NCBI GenBank assembly: GCA_002306055.1
Contig: DBRR01000046.1
Coordinates: forward strand, 198 to 9,628
Length of the DNA: 9,431 nucleotides
Direction of reading: 5' to 3'
Source: Anaerolineaceae bacterium UBA1363
GTDB lineage: Bacteria; Chloroflexota; Anaerolineae; Anaerolineales; Anaerolineaceae
The notes under the pieces were generated by a model, which had not been told where the DNA came from, did no database searches, and saw only the letters and a program-made list of their open reading frames with translations. Shown piece after piece: positions 1 through 7,264 of this stretch. The translations under genes and the position numbers were made by a program. Numbering within the stretch: the first letter of the stretch is position 1; each line of letters starts with the position of its first letter.

Positions 1-22
1 AGAGGGGGAATTAAAGGGGGTG
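1..22. repeat. Partial copy of G-rich dispersed repeat (right arm)
   Basis: The first 22 bases match 6099-6120 at 21 of 22 positions; the only difference is T12 versus C6110. In the second copy this stretch is the right half of a perfect palindrome plus a trailing G5 tract, so this copy is probably cut by the window edge. The unit looks like a short interspersed palindromic repeat. It codes for nothing visible. The remaining bases to 129 hold no gene. Confidence 0.6.
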
Positions 23-111
23 GAAGAGTGATGAGGGTCATTTTTGGCGTACACAATCCAAAACACCCATACGATAGAATCTAATATTATCTCCACCTCC
101 ATCCCTTACCG

Positions 112-120
112 TGATAAGAT
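112..120 (+). promoter_or_regulatory. Possible extended -10 element before the restriction-modification gene
   Basis: A TG-A-TAAGAT stretch resembles an extended -10 box. It would start transcription near 127, three bases before the ATG at 130. No Shine-Dalgarno sequence precedes that ATG, so a nearly leaderless message would fit. No convincing -35 element is visible. Alternative AT-rich hexamers lie at 82-90. Confidence 0.25.
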
Positions 121-129
121 AAATGCAGC

Positions 130-3108
130 ATGAACGATAGGGAAAAGACCGCCATCATCCACCAATATCTGGCTGAAATCAAAGCTAAGTTTCGGACGGG
201 CCAGGCGTTGGAGCATGCTTACCGGCCAGCTTTCGAGCGGCTCATGGAGAGCTTTCCAGATACGCATGCCATCAACGATCCCAAACGCTCCGAGTTTGGT
301 GCCCCCGATTTTGTCTTTAGCAAGAAGTCCAGCCCCCGCATCATTCAGGGTTACGCCGAAACTAAAGACCTCGATGGTGACCTGGATAAGGTCGAAAAGA
401 CCAACCAGATGGATCGCTACCGCGGTTACTCCAATCTTATTCTGACCAACTACCTTGAGTTCCGCTTCTTCCGCAACGGGGAAAAATATCGAACCATCAG
501 CATTGGCAAGTTAAAAGATGGCAAGCTGATCACTGCTGAAGAAGAGGGTGAAAATCTCCTGCGTGAACTGGAAGCCTTCCTCACCCAAACCCCCGAAGCC
601 ATCACCAGCGGTCTGCGCCTGGCCCAGATCATGGGCGGTCGTGCCCGACGCCTGCGCGATAACATCATCGAGTACCTGAAAAACGACAGCGAGAAGAACA
701 GGGAACTGCTGCGCATCTACGACATGATGAAGGAGCTGCTCATCCATGACCTCCAACCTAACAAATTCGCGGACATGTACGCTCAAACGCTGGTCTATGG
801 CTTGTTTGTTGCACGTTATCACGATCCTTCTTCGGAAAACTTCAGCCGCAGTAAAGCACGCGACCTCGTCCCAAAGAGCAACCCCTTCCTTTTGCAGTTT
901 TTTGATCACATTGTTGGACCCAACTTCGACACCCGCCTGGCGTACATCGTCGATGAACTCTGCGAGATTTTCAGCGTTAGCAACGTCCAGGAGATCGTCC
1001 ATAAACACCTGCGCGTCCAGGAAGACTCTATCGATGAGCGTGATCCGATCATTCACTTTTACGAAGACTTCCTGCAGGCTTACGACCCTAATGAACGCAA
1101 AAAGATGGGCGCGTACTACACCCCTGTTCCGGTCGTCAGGTACATCATCCGCCAGGTTGACCGCATCCTGAAAGAGGATTTTGGCATCGCCAAAGGCATC
1201 GCCAGCGATGAGATGATCACCCAGACCGTAGCCACTCAACCCTATCGCCGCCCTGGCGACCGCAAAGACCGCACCACCACCGAGATCTCCGTGCCTCGTG
1301 TGCAAATCCTGGACCCTGCGGTTGGTACGGCTACCTTTTTGAATGAAACCATCAAGTTCATTTACCAGGGCTTCAAAGGGCAGGAAGGACGTTGGCCAGC
1401 CTATGTTAACGGCAACCTCATCAAACGGCTGTTTGGCTTTGAATTGATGATGGCTCCCTACACCATCGCCCACATGAAACTGGGCATGACCCTCAAAGAA
1501 ACCGGGGTGGAGGAACTCACTGACCGCCTGGGAGTCTACCTCACCAATACCCTCGAAGAAGGCATCCCACTCCAACAAGATTTGTTTAGCTTTGGTCTGG
1601 CAGAGGCAGTCAGCGAAGAAAGCCGCCTGGCTGCCCAGGTCAAGAGCGAGCATCCGGTCATGGTTGTGATGGGCAACCCGCCGTATTCTGTCAGTAGTAG
1701 CAACAAAAGTGAGTGGATAAATAACCTGATGGCTGATTACAAGAGGGGTGTTATAACAACGACTAACCTTCAACCGCTTTCTGATGACTACCTAAAGTTC
1801 ATTAGATTTGCGCAATTTATGATAGATAAGAATGGTGTTGGAATCGTTGGTTTCATATGTAATCGTTCATTACTAGACGGAATCGTTCATCACAAAGCTA
1901 GAGAGTCTCTGATGAATTCTTTTAATAAAATTGAAATAGTTGACCTTAATGGAGACACAACTCGGAACCAAGCGCTCGGTGACAAAGAAGACCAAAATGT
2001 TTTCGATATTAAACAAGGAACCTGTATCTTATTACTCATTAAAAGTAAAAGCGCTCAAGATTGCTCCGTATTATATAAATCTATAAGAGGAAACCGTCAA
2101 AACAAGTTCGATGTTCTCAATCGAGATTGTGAGACTATTAATCAATGTCAATTAAATCCACGAGGAGTCAACAATTTCTTTTTAGAAACTGACTTATCCG
2201 ATACAGAGTATCAAAATTTCATTTCAGTAGGAGACTTATTTGTTATTCATTCAAGTGCAATAGCGACTTCGAATGATGATGCCTTAATAAGTTACGAAAG
2301 AAATGACTCTTTCAACTATGAATTTTATTACAGACCTTTTGACATAAGGTATCTTAATTACGACATTAAGCAGGTTAAGGGTAATAGGTACAATCAATTA
2401 GTAAAATATCTGATTGATTTAGATCGACACTTTGTTTTTGATAACTTAATTCTTACTTGCTCCAAGAACATTACTACACCAAGTTTTTCAAGTGTACTGG
2501 TAAGTGCCGGATTGACAGAACGAAAGTTTAGCGATTATTCGAGAGGCCCCCATCTATTCCCTCTTTACATCTACGACACAAATGGTATACGCCAATCAAA
2601 CCTCTCCGGAAAAGTGCTAAAAGAACTTACCCGCAACCTTAAAACAGTTTCATCTCATGAAGACATATTTAGCTATCTATATGCCATCCTATTCAGCCCA
2701 AATTACCGAGCAAGATATACTGAATTTCTAAAAATCGACTTCCCCCGTATCCCCATCCCCACCCAAGACGAGTTTGACCGCCTGGTGCCCCTCGGGCGCG
2801 AACTGCGCGAGCTCCACCTGATGCGCTCCCCCGTCATTGATGATTACCAAACCACTTTCCCCATTTCTGGCGATTGCCTGGTCGAAAAGATCCGCTATGT
2901 CGATAACAAAGTATGGATCAACAAAACCCAATACTTTGGAAACGTGCCCGAACTCGCCTGGAATTTTTACATTGGCGGCTACCAACCCGCCCAAAAATGG
3001 CTCAAAGATCGCAAAGGCCGCCAGCTCAGCAATCCCGACCTCATCCACTACCAGCGCACCATCAAAATCCTGCTCGAAACCGACCGCATAATGAAAGAGA
3101 TTGGATAG
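130..3108 (+). CDS. Type IIG/ISP-like restriction-modification enzyme (nuclease + N6-adenine methyltransferase + recognition domain)
   Basis: A single-chain enzyme expected to methylate adenine in a specific DNA site and cut unmodified DNA. Residues about 1-150 form a PD-(D/E)xK nuclease: E29, D60 in GAPD, and E77-T-K79. A helical connector follows (about 155-320). The methyltransferase has motif X GAYYTP (327-332), the SAM-binding motif I with DPAVGT (395-400) and catalytic NPPY (516-519), typical of N6-adenine methylation. Residues about 520-870 should hold the target-recognition domain. The tail (about 870-980), rich in aromatic and basic residues, resembles the ends of type ISP-like enzymes. 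I see no helicase motifs, and at 992 residues it is shorter than helicase-containing LlaGI/LlaBIII (about 1,580), so type IIG architecture fits best. The start matches the family N-terminus (Y13-LAEI, then EHAYRP). Codons for about 520-868 are AT-rich, unlike the flanks. A DUF262 nuclease gene follows 49 bases later, probably in the same operon. The recognition site cannot be read. Confidence 0.9.
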   Translation: MNDREKTAIIHQYLAEIKAKFRTGQALEHAYRPAFERLMESFPDTHAINDPKRSEFGAPDFVFSKKSSPRIIQGYAETKDLDGDLDKVEKTNQMDRYRGYSNLILTNYLEFRFFRNGEKYRTISIGKLKDGKLITAEEEGENLLRELEAFLTQTPEAITSGLRLAQIMGGRARRLRDNIIEYLKNDSEKNRELLRIYDMMKELLIHDLQPNKFADMYAQTLVYGLFVARYHDPSSENFSRSKARDLVPKSNPFLLQFFDHIVGPNFDTRLAYIVDELCEIFSVSNVQEIVHKHLRVQEDSIDERDPIIHFYEDFLQAYDPNERKKMGAYYTPVPVVRYIIRQVDRILKEDFGIAKGIASDEMITQTVATQPYRRPGDRKDRTTTEISVPRVQILDPAVGTATFLNETIKFIYQGFKGQEGRWPAYVNGNLIKRLFGFELMMAPYTIAHMKLGMTLKETGVEELTDRLGVYLTNTLEEGIPLQQDLFSFGLAEAVSEESRLAAQVKSEHPVMVVMGNPPYSVSSSNKSEWINNLMADYKRGVITTTNLQPLSDDYLKFIRFAQFMIDKNGVGIVGFICNRSLLDGIVHHKARESLMNSFNKIEIVDLNGDTTRNQALGDKEDQNVFDIKQGTCILLLIKSKSAQDCSVLYKSIRGNRQNKFDVLNRDCETINQCQLNPRGVNNFFLETDLSDTEYQNFISVGDLFVIHSSAIATSNDDALISYERNDSFNYEFYYRPFDIRYLNYDIKQVKGNRYNQLVKYLIDLDRHFVFDNLILTCSKNITTPSFSSVLVSAGLTERKFSDYSRGPHLFPLYIYDTNGIRQSNLSGKVLKELTRNLKTVSSHEDIFSYLYAILFSPNYRARYTEFLKIDFPRIPIPTQDEFDRLVPLGRELRELHLMRSPVIDDYQTTFPISGDCLVEKIRYVDNKVWINKTQYFGNVPELAWNFYIGGYQPAQKWLKDRKGRQLSNPDLIHYQRTIKILLETDRIMKEIG

Positions 3109-3148
3109 TTCTCTCGAAGAAGCAAATGAAGCATTCATTATAGTTATT

Positions 3149-3153
3149 GGAGA
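3149..3153 (+). promoter_or_regulatory. Ribosome binding site that sets the start of the DUF262 gene
   Basis: GGAGA lies five bases before the ATG at 3158. The reading frame extends upstream to a TTG at 3101 that overlaps the stop of the preceding gene, but that TTG has no comparable site. The ATG also places the protein start where DUF262 proteins usually begin. Confidence 0.6.
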
Positions 3154-3157
3154 TCTG

Positions 3158-5260
3158 ATGAAAATAAGTGAACTGATTTACTCGATAAAAATCCAGGACC
3201 TCGTGCTGCCTGAATTTCAGCGCGAATATGTTTGGACTCGTGACCAGGCCAAAAAATTAATGTCATCACTGGTCAAGGATTATCCAGTCGGTTCTTTGCT
3301 TTTTTGGAAAACCAACAATCCGCCAGAATTGAAGAATTATCGTGGAAACAGTGCTAATAATTCTGTTCACCAGGTGATTCTTGATGGTCAGCAGCGCTTA
3401 ACAACCCTTTATTTACTCATTACTGGAGAAATTCCACCATACTACACCATAAATGACATTTCTACTGATCCAAGAAACCTTTACTATCATTTAGGAACCG
3501 GAGATTTTCAGTATTACCAGGCAGTTTTGATGCAAAATGACCCACTCTGGGTCGAAGTGGTCAATTGCTTTTCATCAACATCAAACATAAAAATCTTCAA
3601 TTTGGTGGCGAATGCTCCAGATGAGGAAAAACTGGATTTAGCAAGTGCTTACCTTGAAAGATTAACTGCATTGACAAACATAAGAAATAAAGAACTTCCA
3701 GATCTTCAGATACCGTCTGCAGCCTCTATTGAAGACGCAATTGACATATTTGATTTAGTCAACAGCCAAGGCACAAAACTCACTGACGCTGAGCTTGCAC
3801 TAACGCATGTTGTTGGAAAGTGGCCTCAAGCTCGCCGTGTGATAAAGGAGAAAATCGAAGTTCTTAAAAAACGAGAGTTTGACTTTTCTCTATCTTTCAT
3901 GACAAGAGCATTAACTACAGTGGTTTCCCATCGAGCATTATATGAGACGATTCATGTTGAGACAAAACCCAAACTTATGGCAGGTTGGGATAAGCTTTCT
4001 AATATATTGGATTATCTTGTAACGCTATTACCGGCAAGTGCTTATGTAAACTCGACTGCTGACGTGAGTACAACTAACGTTCTGATTCCAATAATCGCAT
4101 ATCTCAGTCAACATAACGGAAAATTTCCTAACGAATTGAATTTAAATCGTGCAATACATTTTATGTATTCGGCACTTACTTGGTCACGCTACAGTGGTCA
4201 AACTGATCAGAGATTGGAATCAGATGTATCTGTTGTTTTCAAGGAGAATAACCCCTGGGATAAGCTCATCGACGCACTAATTGATCAAAGAGGTAGAATA
4301 AAAGTTACTCCCAATGATCTTGAAGGTCGTACAGCAGGTCATCCGTTATATTATATGACCTATATTTTGGCAAAAGCTAATGGCGCGATTGACTGGTTCA
4401 ATGGCGCACCACTTAATAGTAAACAAACCGGTGCTTACAACATTCACAGCCATCACATTTTTCCCACATCATATCTCTATGCGCATGGCTATGACGCCGA
4501 CAACCATCTGCATCGAAAAATTGTGAATGAAATTGCAAACCGGGCTTACCTAACAGCTGACACCAACCTGGCGATATCTAACATGGCACCAGAAGAGTAC
4601 CTTCCTGAAATTGAGACCAAGTATCCAGGTGCATTAGCCAAACAATTTATCCCAATGCAACCGGAACTTTGGAAGGTTGAACGTTTTCCAGAGTTTTTAG
4701 AAGCGCGTCGCCTTTTGATTGCTACCAAATATAATGACTATTTACAATCCTTAATGTCAAAGTCTGTAAAAGTCAAAGGGAAATCAATTTCGGAGATCAT
4801 TGAACTTGGTGAAAGCAATAACCTCGAATTCAAAAGTACTCTCCAATGGGATATTGTTCAAAACCGAAAGAACAAGTCTCTTCGAAAATCTGTGCTTAAG
4901 ACTATCGCAGCATTTCTAAACTCTGAAGGTGGTACTTTACTGATAGGCGTTGAGGATAACCTGCATGTATGTGGTATAGAAAACGATCTAATTTTGATGG
5001 AGAATTCTCCAGATAAGTTCATGAATCTTCTGGCAACGCTCATATCAGATTACATCGGTGTTGAATATGCGGATCTTGTAAAAATTGATATTGAGCAAGT
5101 TCAAGAGAAGGATATCTGTAGAATTGAAGTAGATCGCTCTCTCATACCTGCTTACCTGACTTTTGAAGGACAAAAAGAATTCTTCATCAGGATGGCAAAT
5201 ACTTCAAGATCTCTTGATCTGGAAGAGACGGTTAAATATATAAATGCCCATTGGGCATAA
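3158..5260 (+). CDS. GmrSD/SspE-like DUF262 NTPase-HNH nuclease fused to a Schlafen-type AlbA_2 domain
   Basis: A 700-residue probable anti-phage effector. The DUF262 (GmrS-like, ParB/Srx-fold NTPase) part spans about 1-220, with PEFQREYVW (18-26), the signature DGQQRLTTL (76-84) and a NSQGTKL motif (202-208). A helical middle leads to an HNH (DUF1524/GmrD-like) nuclease with HHIFP at 432-436 and a downstream Asn-rich block (N461, N470, N475). In GmrSD, BrxU and SspE these two units sense modified DNA or modification status and nick or cut it. Residues about 545-700 are an added AlbA_2 domain: ESNNLEFK (552-559), an NSEGGTLLIGVED block (588-600) and the FFIR end motif (675-678). E552, E557 and D600 resemble the acidic triad of Schlafen RNases. 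The gene is AT-rich throughout. The close upstream methyltransferase-nuclease gene suggests a joint defence operon. Domain calls are from motifs; targets are unknown. Confidence 0.85.
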   Translation: MKISELIYSIKIQDLVLPEFQREYVWTRDQAKKLMSSLVKDYPVGSLLFWKTNNPPELKNYRGNSANNSVHQVILDGQQRLTTLYLLITGEIPPYYTINDISTDPRNLYYHLGTGDFQYYQAVLMQNDPLWVEVVNCFSSTSNIKIFNLVANAPDEEKLDLASAYLERLTALTNIRNKELPDLQIPSAASIEDAIDIFDLVNSQGTKLTDAELALTHVVGKWPQARRVIKEKIEVLKKREFDFSLSFMTRALTTVVSHRALYETIHVETKPKLMAGWDKLSNILDYLVTLLPASAYVNSTADVSTTNVLIPIIAYLSQHNGKFPNELNLNRAIHFMYSALTWSRYSGQTDQRLESDVSVVFKENNPWDKLIDALIDQRGRIKVTPNDLEGRTAGHPLYYMTYILAKANGAIDWFNGAPLNSKQTGAYNIHSHHIFPTSYLYAHGYDADNHLHRKIVNEIANRAYLTADTNLAISNMAPEEYLPEIETKYPGALAKQFIPMQPELWKVERFPEFLEARRLLIATKYNDYLQSLMSKSVKVKGKSISEIIELGESNNLEFKSTLQWDIVQNRKNKSLRKSVLKTIAAFLNSEGGTLLIGVEDNLHVCGIENDLILMENSPDKFMNLLATLISDYIGVEYADLVKIDIEQVQEKDICRIEVDRSLIPAYLTFEGQKEFFIRMANTSRSLDLEETVKYINAHWA
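5244..5258. repeat. Small inverted repeat at the DUF262 stop codon
   Basis: ATGCCC-ATT-GGGCAT is a perfect 6-base-pair hairpin with a three-base loop. It includes the last sense codons and the T of the TAA stop, and is followed by AAAACAAA. It may simply be coding sequence, or it may add to the 3' end structure formed with the longer stem just downstream. Confidence 0.4.
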
Positions 5261-5271
5261 AACAAACACCG

Positions 5272-5314
5272 AACCAATCTACTCTTTAAGTGCCAGTCAG
5301 AGGGTAGATTGGTT
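5272..5314 (+). terminator. Stem-loop after the defence operon, likely terminator or 3' stabiliser
   Basis: AACCAATCTAC (5272-5282) pairs perfectly with GTAGATTGGTT (5304-5314). The stem can be extended inward by five pairs, two of them G-T, plus one more A-T pair, leaving an 11-base loop. It starts 12 bases after the stop codon. Only a short T3 run follows, so it is a poor canonical Rho-independent terminator. The position and stem length still point to 3' end formation or mRNA protection. Confidence 0.5.
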
Positions 5315-5626
5315 TCAATAACATAGATTATTGCTCGCACTACAAATAATGTGGATGATTACCCCTACGAATCTATATTAGATGACTTCTCCCTTCCAGA
5401 CTGGCAAACCTCATCAACCAACCGTGAACTATTTAAACCTGGCAACCATCCCGGGTATGATAGCTACTATCCTCCCCAGGTATCTAATTCTCTTTTACAT
5501 CCGCAAAACTGTTAATAAGACGATATCGAATTAATGAGGAAGTTTAACACCCTCTTAACTCAAATAAAAGGCGCATTTGATAATATATTGATTCGAAGAA
5601 AAAGTGCGAGGAAAAGACCAAACACC
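5315..5626. other. Intergenic region without a convincing gene
   Basis: About 310 AT-rich bases between the defence operon and arsC. One short frame, starting with GTG at 5351 and ending in TAA at 5513-5515 (54 codons), is open and has an acidic, proline- and tyrosine-rich product. It lacks a ribosome binding site, I recognise nothing in it, and it may be a gene remnant or chance. The 3' part presumably holds the arsC promoter; TAATAT at 5581-5586 is a weak -10 candidate without a clear -35. Confidence 0.5.
5560..5580. promoter_or_regulatory. Candidate operator upstream of arsC
   Basis: TCAAAT (5560-5565) and ATTTGA (5575-5580) form a perfect six-base inverted repeat with nine bases between. 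It is followed at once by a TTGATAATATATTGAT stretch with a repeated TTGAT. ArsR-family operators often contain ATCAA/TTGAT half sites, so this could be a metalloid-responsive operator overlapping the promoter. No arsR gene is in the window, and the match is short. Confidence 0.3.
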
Positions 5627-5632
5627 AAGGAG
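5627..5632 (+). promoter_or_regulatory. Strong ribosome binding site of arsC
   Basis: AAGGAG lies eight bases before the ATG at 5641. This is the best Shine-Dalgarno match in the window and fixes the start of the arsenate reductase gene. Confidence 0.75.
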
Positions 5633-5640
5633 ATACGCTA

Positions 5641-6069
5641 ATGCAAAAGGTTTTATTTGTTTGCACACACAATTCCGCCAGAAGTCAGATGGCAGAGACG
5701 TTTCTGAATGATTTGGGGAAGGACAAGTTTGTGGCAGAGAGTGCCGGACTGGAAAAAGGGGTCCTCAATCCTATCGCGGTGAAAGCAATGGCCGAGTTGG
5801 GATATGACATCTCACACAATCAAACTAATTCGGTCTTCGATTACTTTAAAGAAGGCCGTAAATATGACTATGTGATCAAAGTCTGTGACCAGTCCAGCGC
5901 CGAGCAGTGCCCTATCTTTCCTGGAGCAAAGGTGAGTTGGAACTGGGACTTCCGCGACCCAGCCTCATTCACTGGCAGTCACGATGAGCGTTTGGAGCAA
6001 ACCCGGGCCGTGCGGGATGCAATCAAAGTCAGGATTGAGGAATTTCTCCACGTCGTTAACCCTGGCTGA
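5641..6069 (+). CDS. arsC: Arsenate reductase, thioredoxin-coupled LMW-phosphatase-fold family
   Basis: A 142-residue cytoplasmic enzyme that reduces arsenate to arsenite for export, using a cascade of three cysteines and thioredoxin. The phosphate-binding loop is C8-THNSA-R14-S, the CX5R signature at the N-terminus of the low-molecular-weight phosphatase fold. C82 and C90 in the CDQSSAEQCP segment are the likely relay cysteines, and D106 in FRDPA is the likely general acid of the DP motif. The length is typical of the family. These cysteines favour a reductase over a tyrosine phosphatase. The gene stands alone: no arsR, ACR3/arsB or arsA neighbour is present, so arsenite export must be encoded elsewhere. 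Its ribosome binding site is strong and it is probably transcribed on its own. It is separated from the upstream defence genes by 380 bases. Confidence 0.92.
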   Translation: MQKVLFVCTHNSARSQMAETFLNDLGKDKFVAESAGLEKGVLNPIAVKAMAELGYDISHNQTNSVFDYFKEGRKYDYVIKVCDQSSAEQCPIFPGAKVSWNWDFRDPASFTGSHDERLEQTRAVRDAIKVRIEEFLHVVNPG

Positions 6070-6088
6070 AAGTTAGAATTCATAGCAA

Positions 6089-6120
6089 CCCCCTCTTAAG
6101 AGGGGGAATCAAAGGGGGTG
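6089..6120. repeat. Palindromic G/C-tract dispersed repeat
   Basis: CCCCCTCTTAAGAGGGGG (6089-6106) is a perfect 18-base palindrome, followed by AATCAAAGGGGGTG. Bases 6099-6120 recur at 1-22 with one mismatch. It begins 19 bases after the arsC stop. It could act as a 3' hairpin for arsC, but there is no T run, and its second copy marks it as an interspersed repeat rather than a dedicated terminator. Confidence 0.7.
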
Positions 6121-6174
6121 AAAACTAATCCACAACTCCGCACTCCCGGTCAAGAAATCCTTTAGAATTATCCT

Positions 6175-6180
6175 TATAAT
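6175..6180 (+). promoter_or_regulatory. -10 box of the AraC-family regulator gene
   Basis: A perfect TATAAT lies 24 bases before the ATG at 6205. Transcription would start near 6187, just before the AAAGGCG ribosome binding site at 6190-6196, giving a leader of about 18 bases. No good -35 hexamer is seen at the usual distance. Confidence 0.5.
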
Positions 6181-6204
6181 CTCCTCCAGAAAGGCGAAAA
6201 AAGC

Positions 6205-7122
6205 ATGCAAGCGAAGAAAAGCGATGGATCAGCAGCGGTGGAACGGATGAAGAAATTCATCTCCATCCATCTTCACCAGCCGATCACCGCCAACGATGTG
6301 GCGAAAGCCGCAGGCTACTCGCAGTTCCACGCTGCCAGGGTCTTCAAAGCTGAAATGGGTTTGACCCCCTTTGAGTACATCCGCCAGCAGAGGCTAACCG
6401 CTTCCGCTCGCGCTCTACGTTCAGGAAAACACCGAGTTCTCGACGTGGCGCTGGATTTCGTCTTTGATACGCACGAAGGCTTCACGCGCGCCTTCACCAA
6501 CGGGTTTGGCATCTCCCCAAAAAAGTATGCCACCCGTCCCACACCCGAGGGATGGCTGATCCCAACCAGCTATCTCGATCGATCCAACACCAATCTGGAG
6601 GAATGGAACATGAACAAAACATCTGTCATTTTTACACAAATCGTCGAACGTCCGGTCCGCAAGCTGATCCTCAGGCGCAGCAAAGCAGCCGGTGATTATT
6701 TTGCCTATGCCGCCGAGATCGGCTGCGGTGAACACAACGCTTCGGCAGCCTGGGACGTTCTGACCGGGATCGAGGAAGCCCTATACGAGCCGGTGGGGGT
6801 CTGGCTGCCGGAGAACATGCGACCGGCTGGGACGGGGGTCTACGCGCATGGCGTGGAGGTAGCGGAGGATTTCAACGGTGAAATACCCGAGGGGTTTGAA
6901 GCATTGGAGCTGCCAGCCTGCCAGATGATGGTCTTCCAGGGTGAGCCATACGACGATAAGGTCTTCGAGGAAGCTGTGGGAATGTGCATGGAGCAGATCA
7001 AGCGCTTCAACCCGGAGGTCTATGGCTATGAATGGGCGCCGGAGATGGCTCCGCGCATGCAGCTCGCGCCGGAAGGCTGGCGCGGGTATATCGAAATGCT
7101 GCCTGTGAGGAAGATTTCCTAA
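6205..7122 (+). CDS. AraC-family transcriptional regulator with GyrI-like effector-binding domain
   Basis: A 305-residue one-component regulator. Residues about 15-112 carry the two AraC helix-turn-helix motifs: the first around 29-51 (NDVAKAAGYSQFHAARVFKA), the second around 78-101 (DVALDFVFDTHEGFTRAF), ending with the conserved ISPKKYA. Residues about 138-305 form a GyrI-like/Rob-type small-molecule-binding domain with the characteristic AAGDYFAYAAEIGCG and QGEPYDD segments. In the family such proteins bind cationic or hydrophobic compounds and switch on efflux or stress genes; the ligand here is unknown. The DNA-binding part comes first and the sensor second, the common order in this class. 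The ATG at 6205 has a ribosome binding site ten bases upstream; an in-frame ATG at 6247 (residue 15) is a possible alternative. No divergently transcribed target gene is visible nearby. Confidence 0.88.
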   Translation: MQAKKSDGSAAVERMKKFISIHLHQPITANDVAKAAGYSQFHAARVFKAEMGLTPFEYIRQQRLTASARALRSGKHRVLDVALDFVFDTHEGFTRAFTNGFGISPKKYATRPTPEGWLIPTSYLDRSNTNLEEWNMNKTSVIFTQIVERPVRKLILRRSKAAGDYFAYAAEIGCGEHNASAAWDVLTGIEEALYEPVGVWLPENMRPAGTGVYAHGVEVAEDFNGEIPEGFEALELPACQMMVFQGEPYDDKVFEEAVGMCMEQIKRFNPEVYGYEWAPEMAPRMQLAPEGWRGYIEMLPVRKIS

Positions 7123-7146
7123 AAGTTAGGCTGAAAAAAATAGTTG

Positions 7147-7208
7147 GGCGAAATTGGAAGCACTGCAAGCATTATTAAGCAGAGATACTGGCGTGCTTCC
7201 AATTCGCC
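7147..7208. repeat. Long inverted repeat 1 downstream of the araC-type gene
   Basis: The left arm at 7147-7163 pairs with the right arm at 7193-7208. This gives 16 pairs with a single bulged A and a loop of 29 bases. On the minus strand the stem is followed, after six bases, by seven Ts (A tract 7134-7140), so it could terminate minus-strand transcription. On the plus strand there is no T run. The arms resemble those of a second inverted repeat at 7265-7326. Confidence 0.7.
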
Positions 7209-7228
7209 ATTAACCAACCAACGCTCTC

Positions 7229-7247
7229 CAACAATTGATCATTGTTG
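7229..7247. repeat. Short inverted repeat between the two long ones
   Basis: CAACAAT (7229-7235) and ATTGTTG (7241-7247) are perfect complements around a TGATC centre. The size and symmetry fit either an operator for a dimeric regulator or a small hairpin. It sits 133 bases before the next start codon, rather far upstream for a repressor site. Confidence 0.45.
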
Positions 7248-7264
7248 ATCGGAACTCCTTTGAC

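Noticed and set aside
511..1773. Long minus-strand open frame (420 codons) opposite the R-M gene
   Set aside because: It lies entirely inside the plus-strand gene, whose nuclease and methyltransferase motifs are unmistakable. The antisense frame shows no recognisable domain and is a by-product of GC-rich codon use.
3101..3157. Upstream TTG start for the DUF262 gene, overlapping the R-M stop codon
   Set aside because: Translational coupling is possible, but the ATG at 3158 has a good ribosome binding site and gives the normal DUF262 N-terminus. The extra 19 residues resemble no domain.
4754..5260. Separate internal start for a stand-alone AlbA_2 protein
   Set aside because: An in-frame ATG exists at the domain junction, but no ribosome binding site precedes it and the frame is continuous, so a fusion is the simpler reading.
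6089..6106. Canonical Rho-independent terminator after arsC
   Set aside because: The 18-base palindrome would fold well, but no T run follows and the sequence recurs at the window start, so it is listed as a dispersed repeat.
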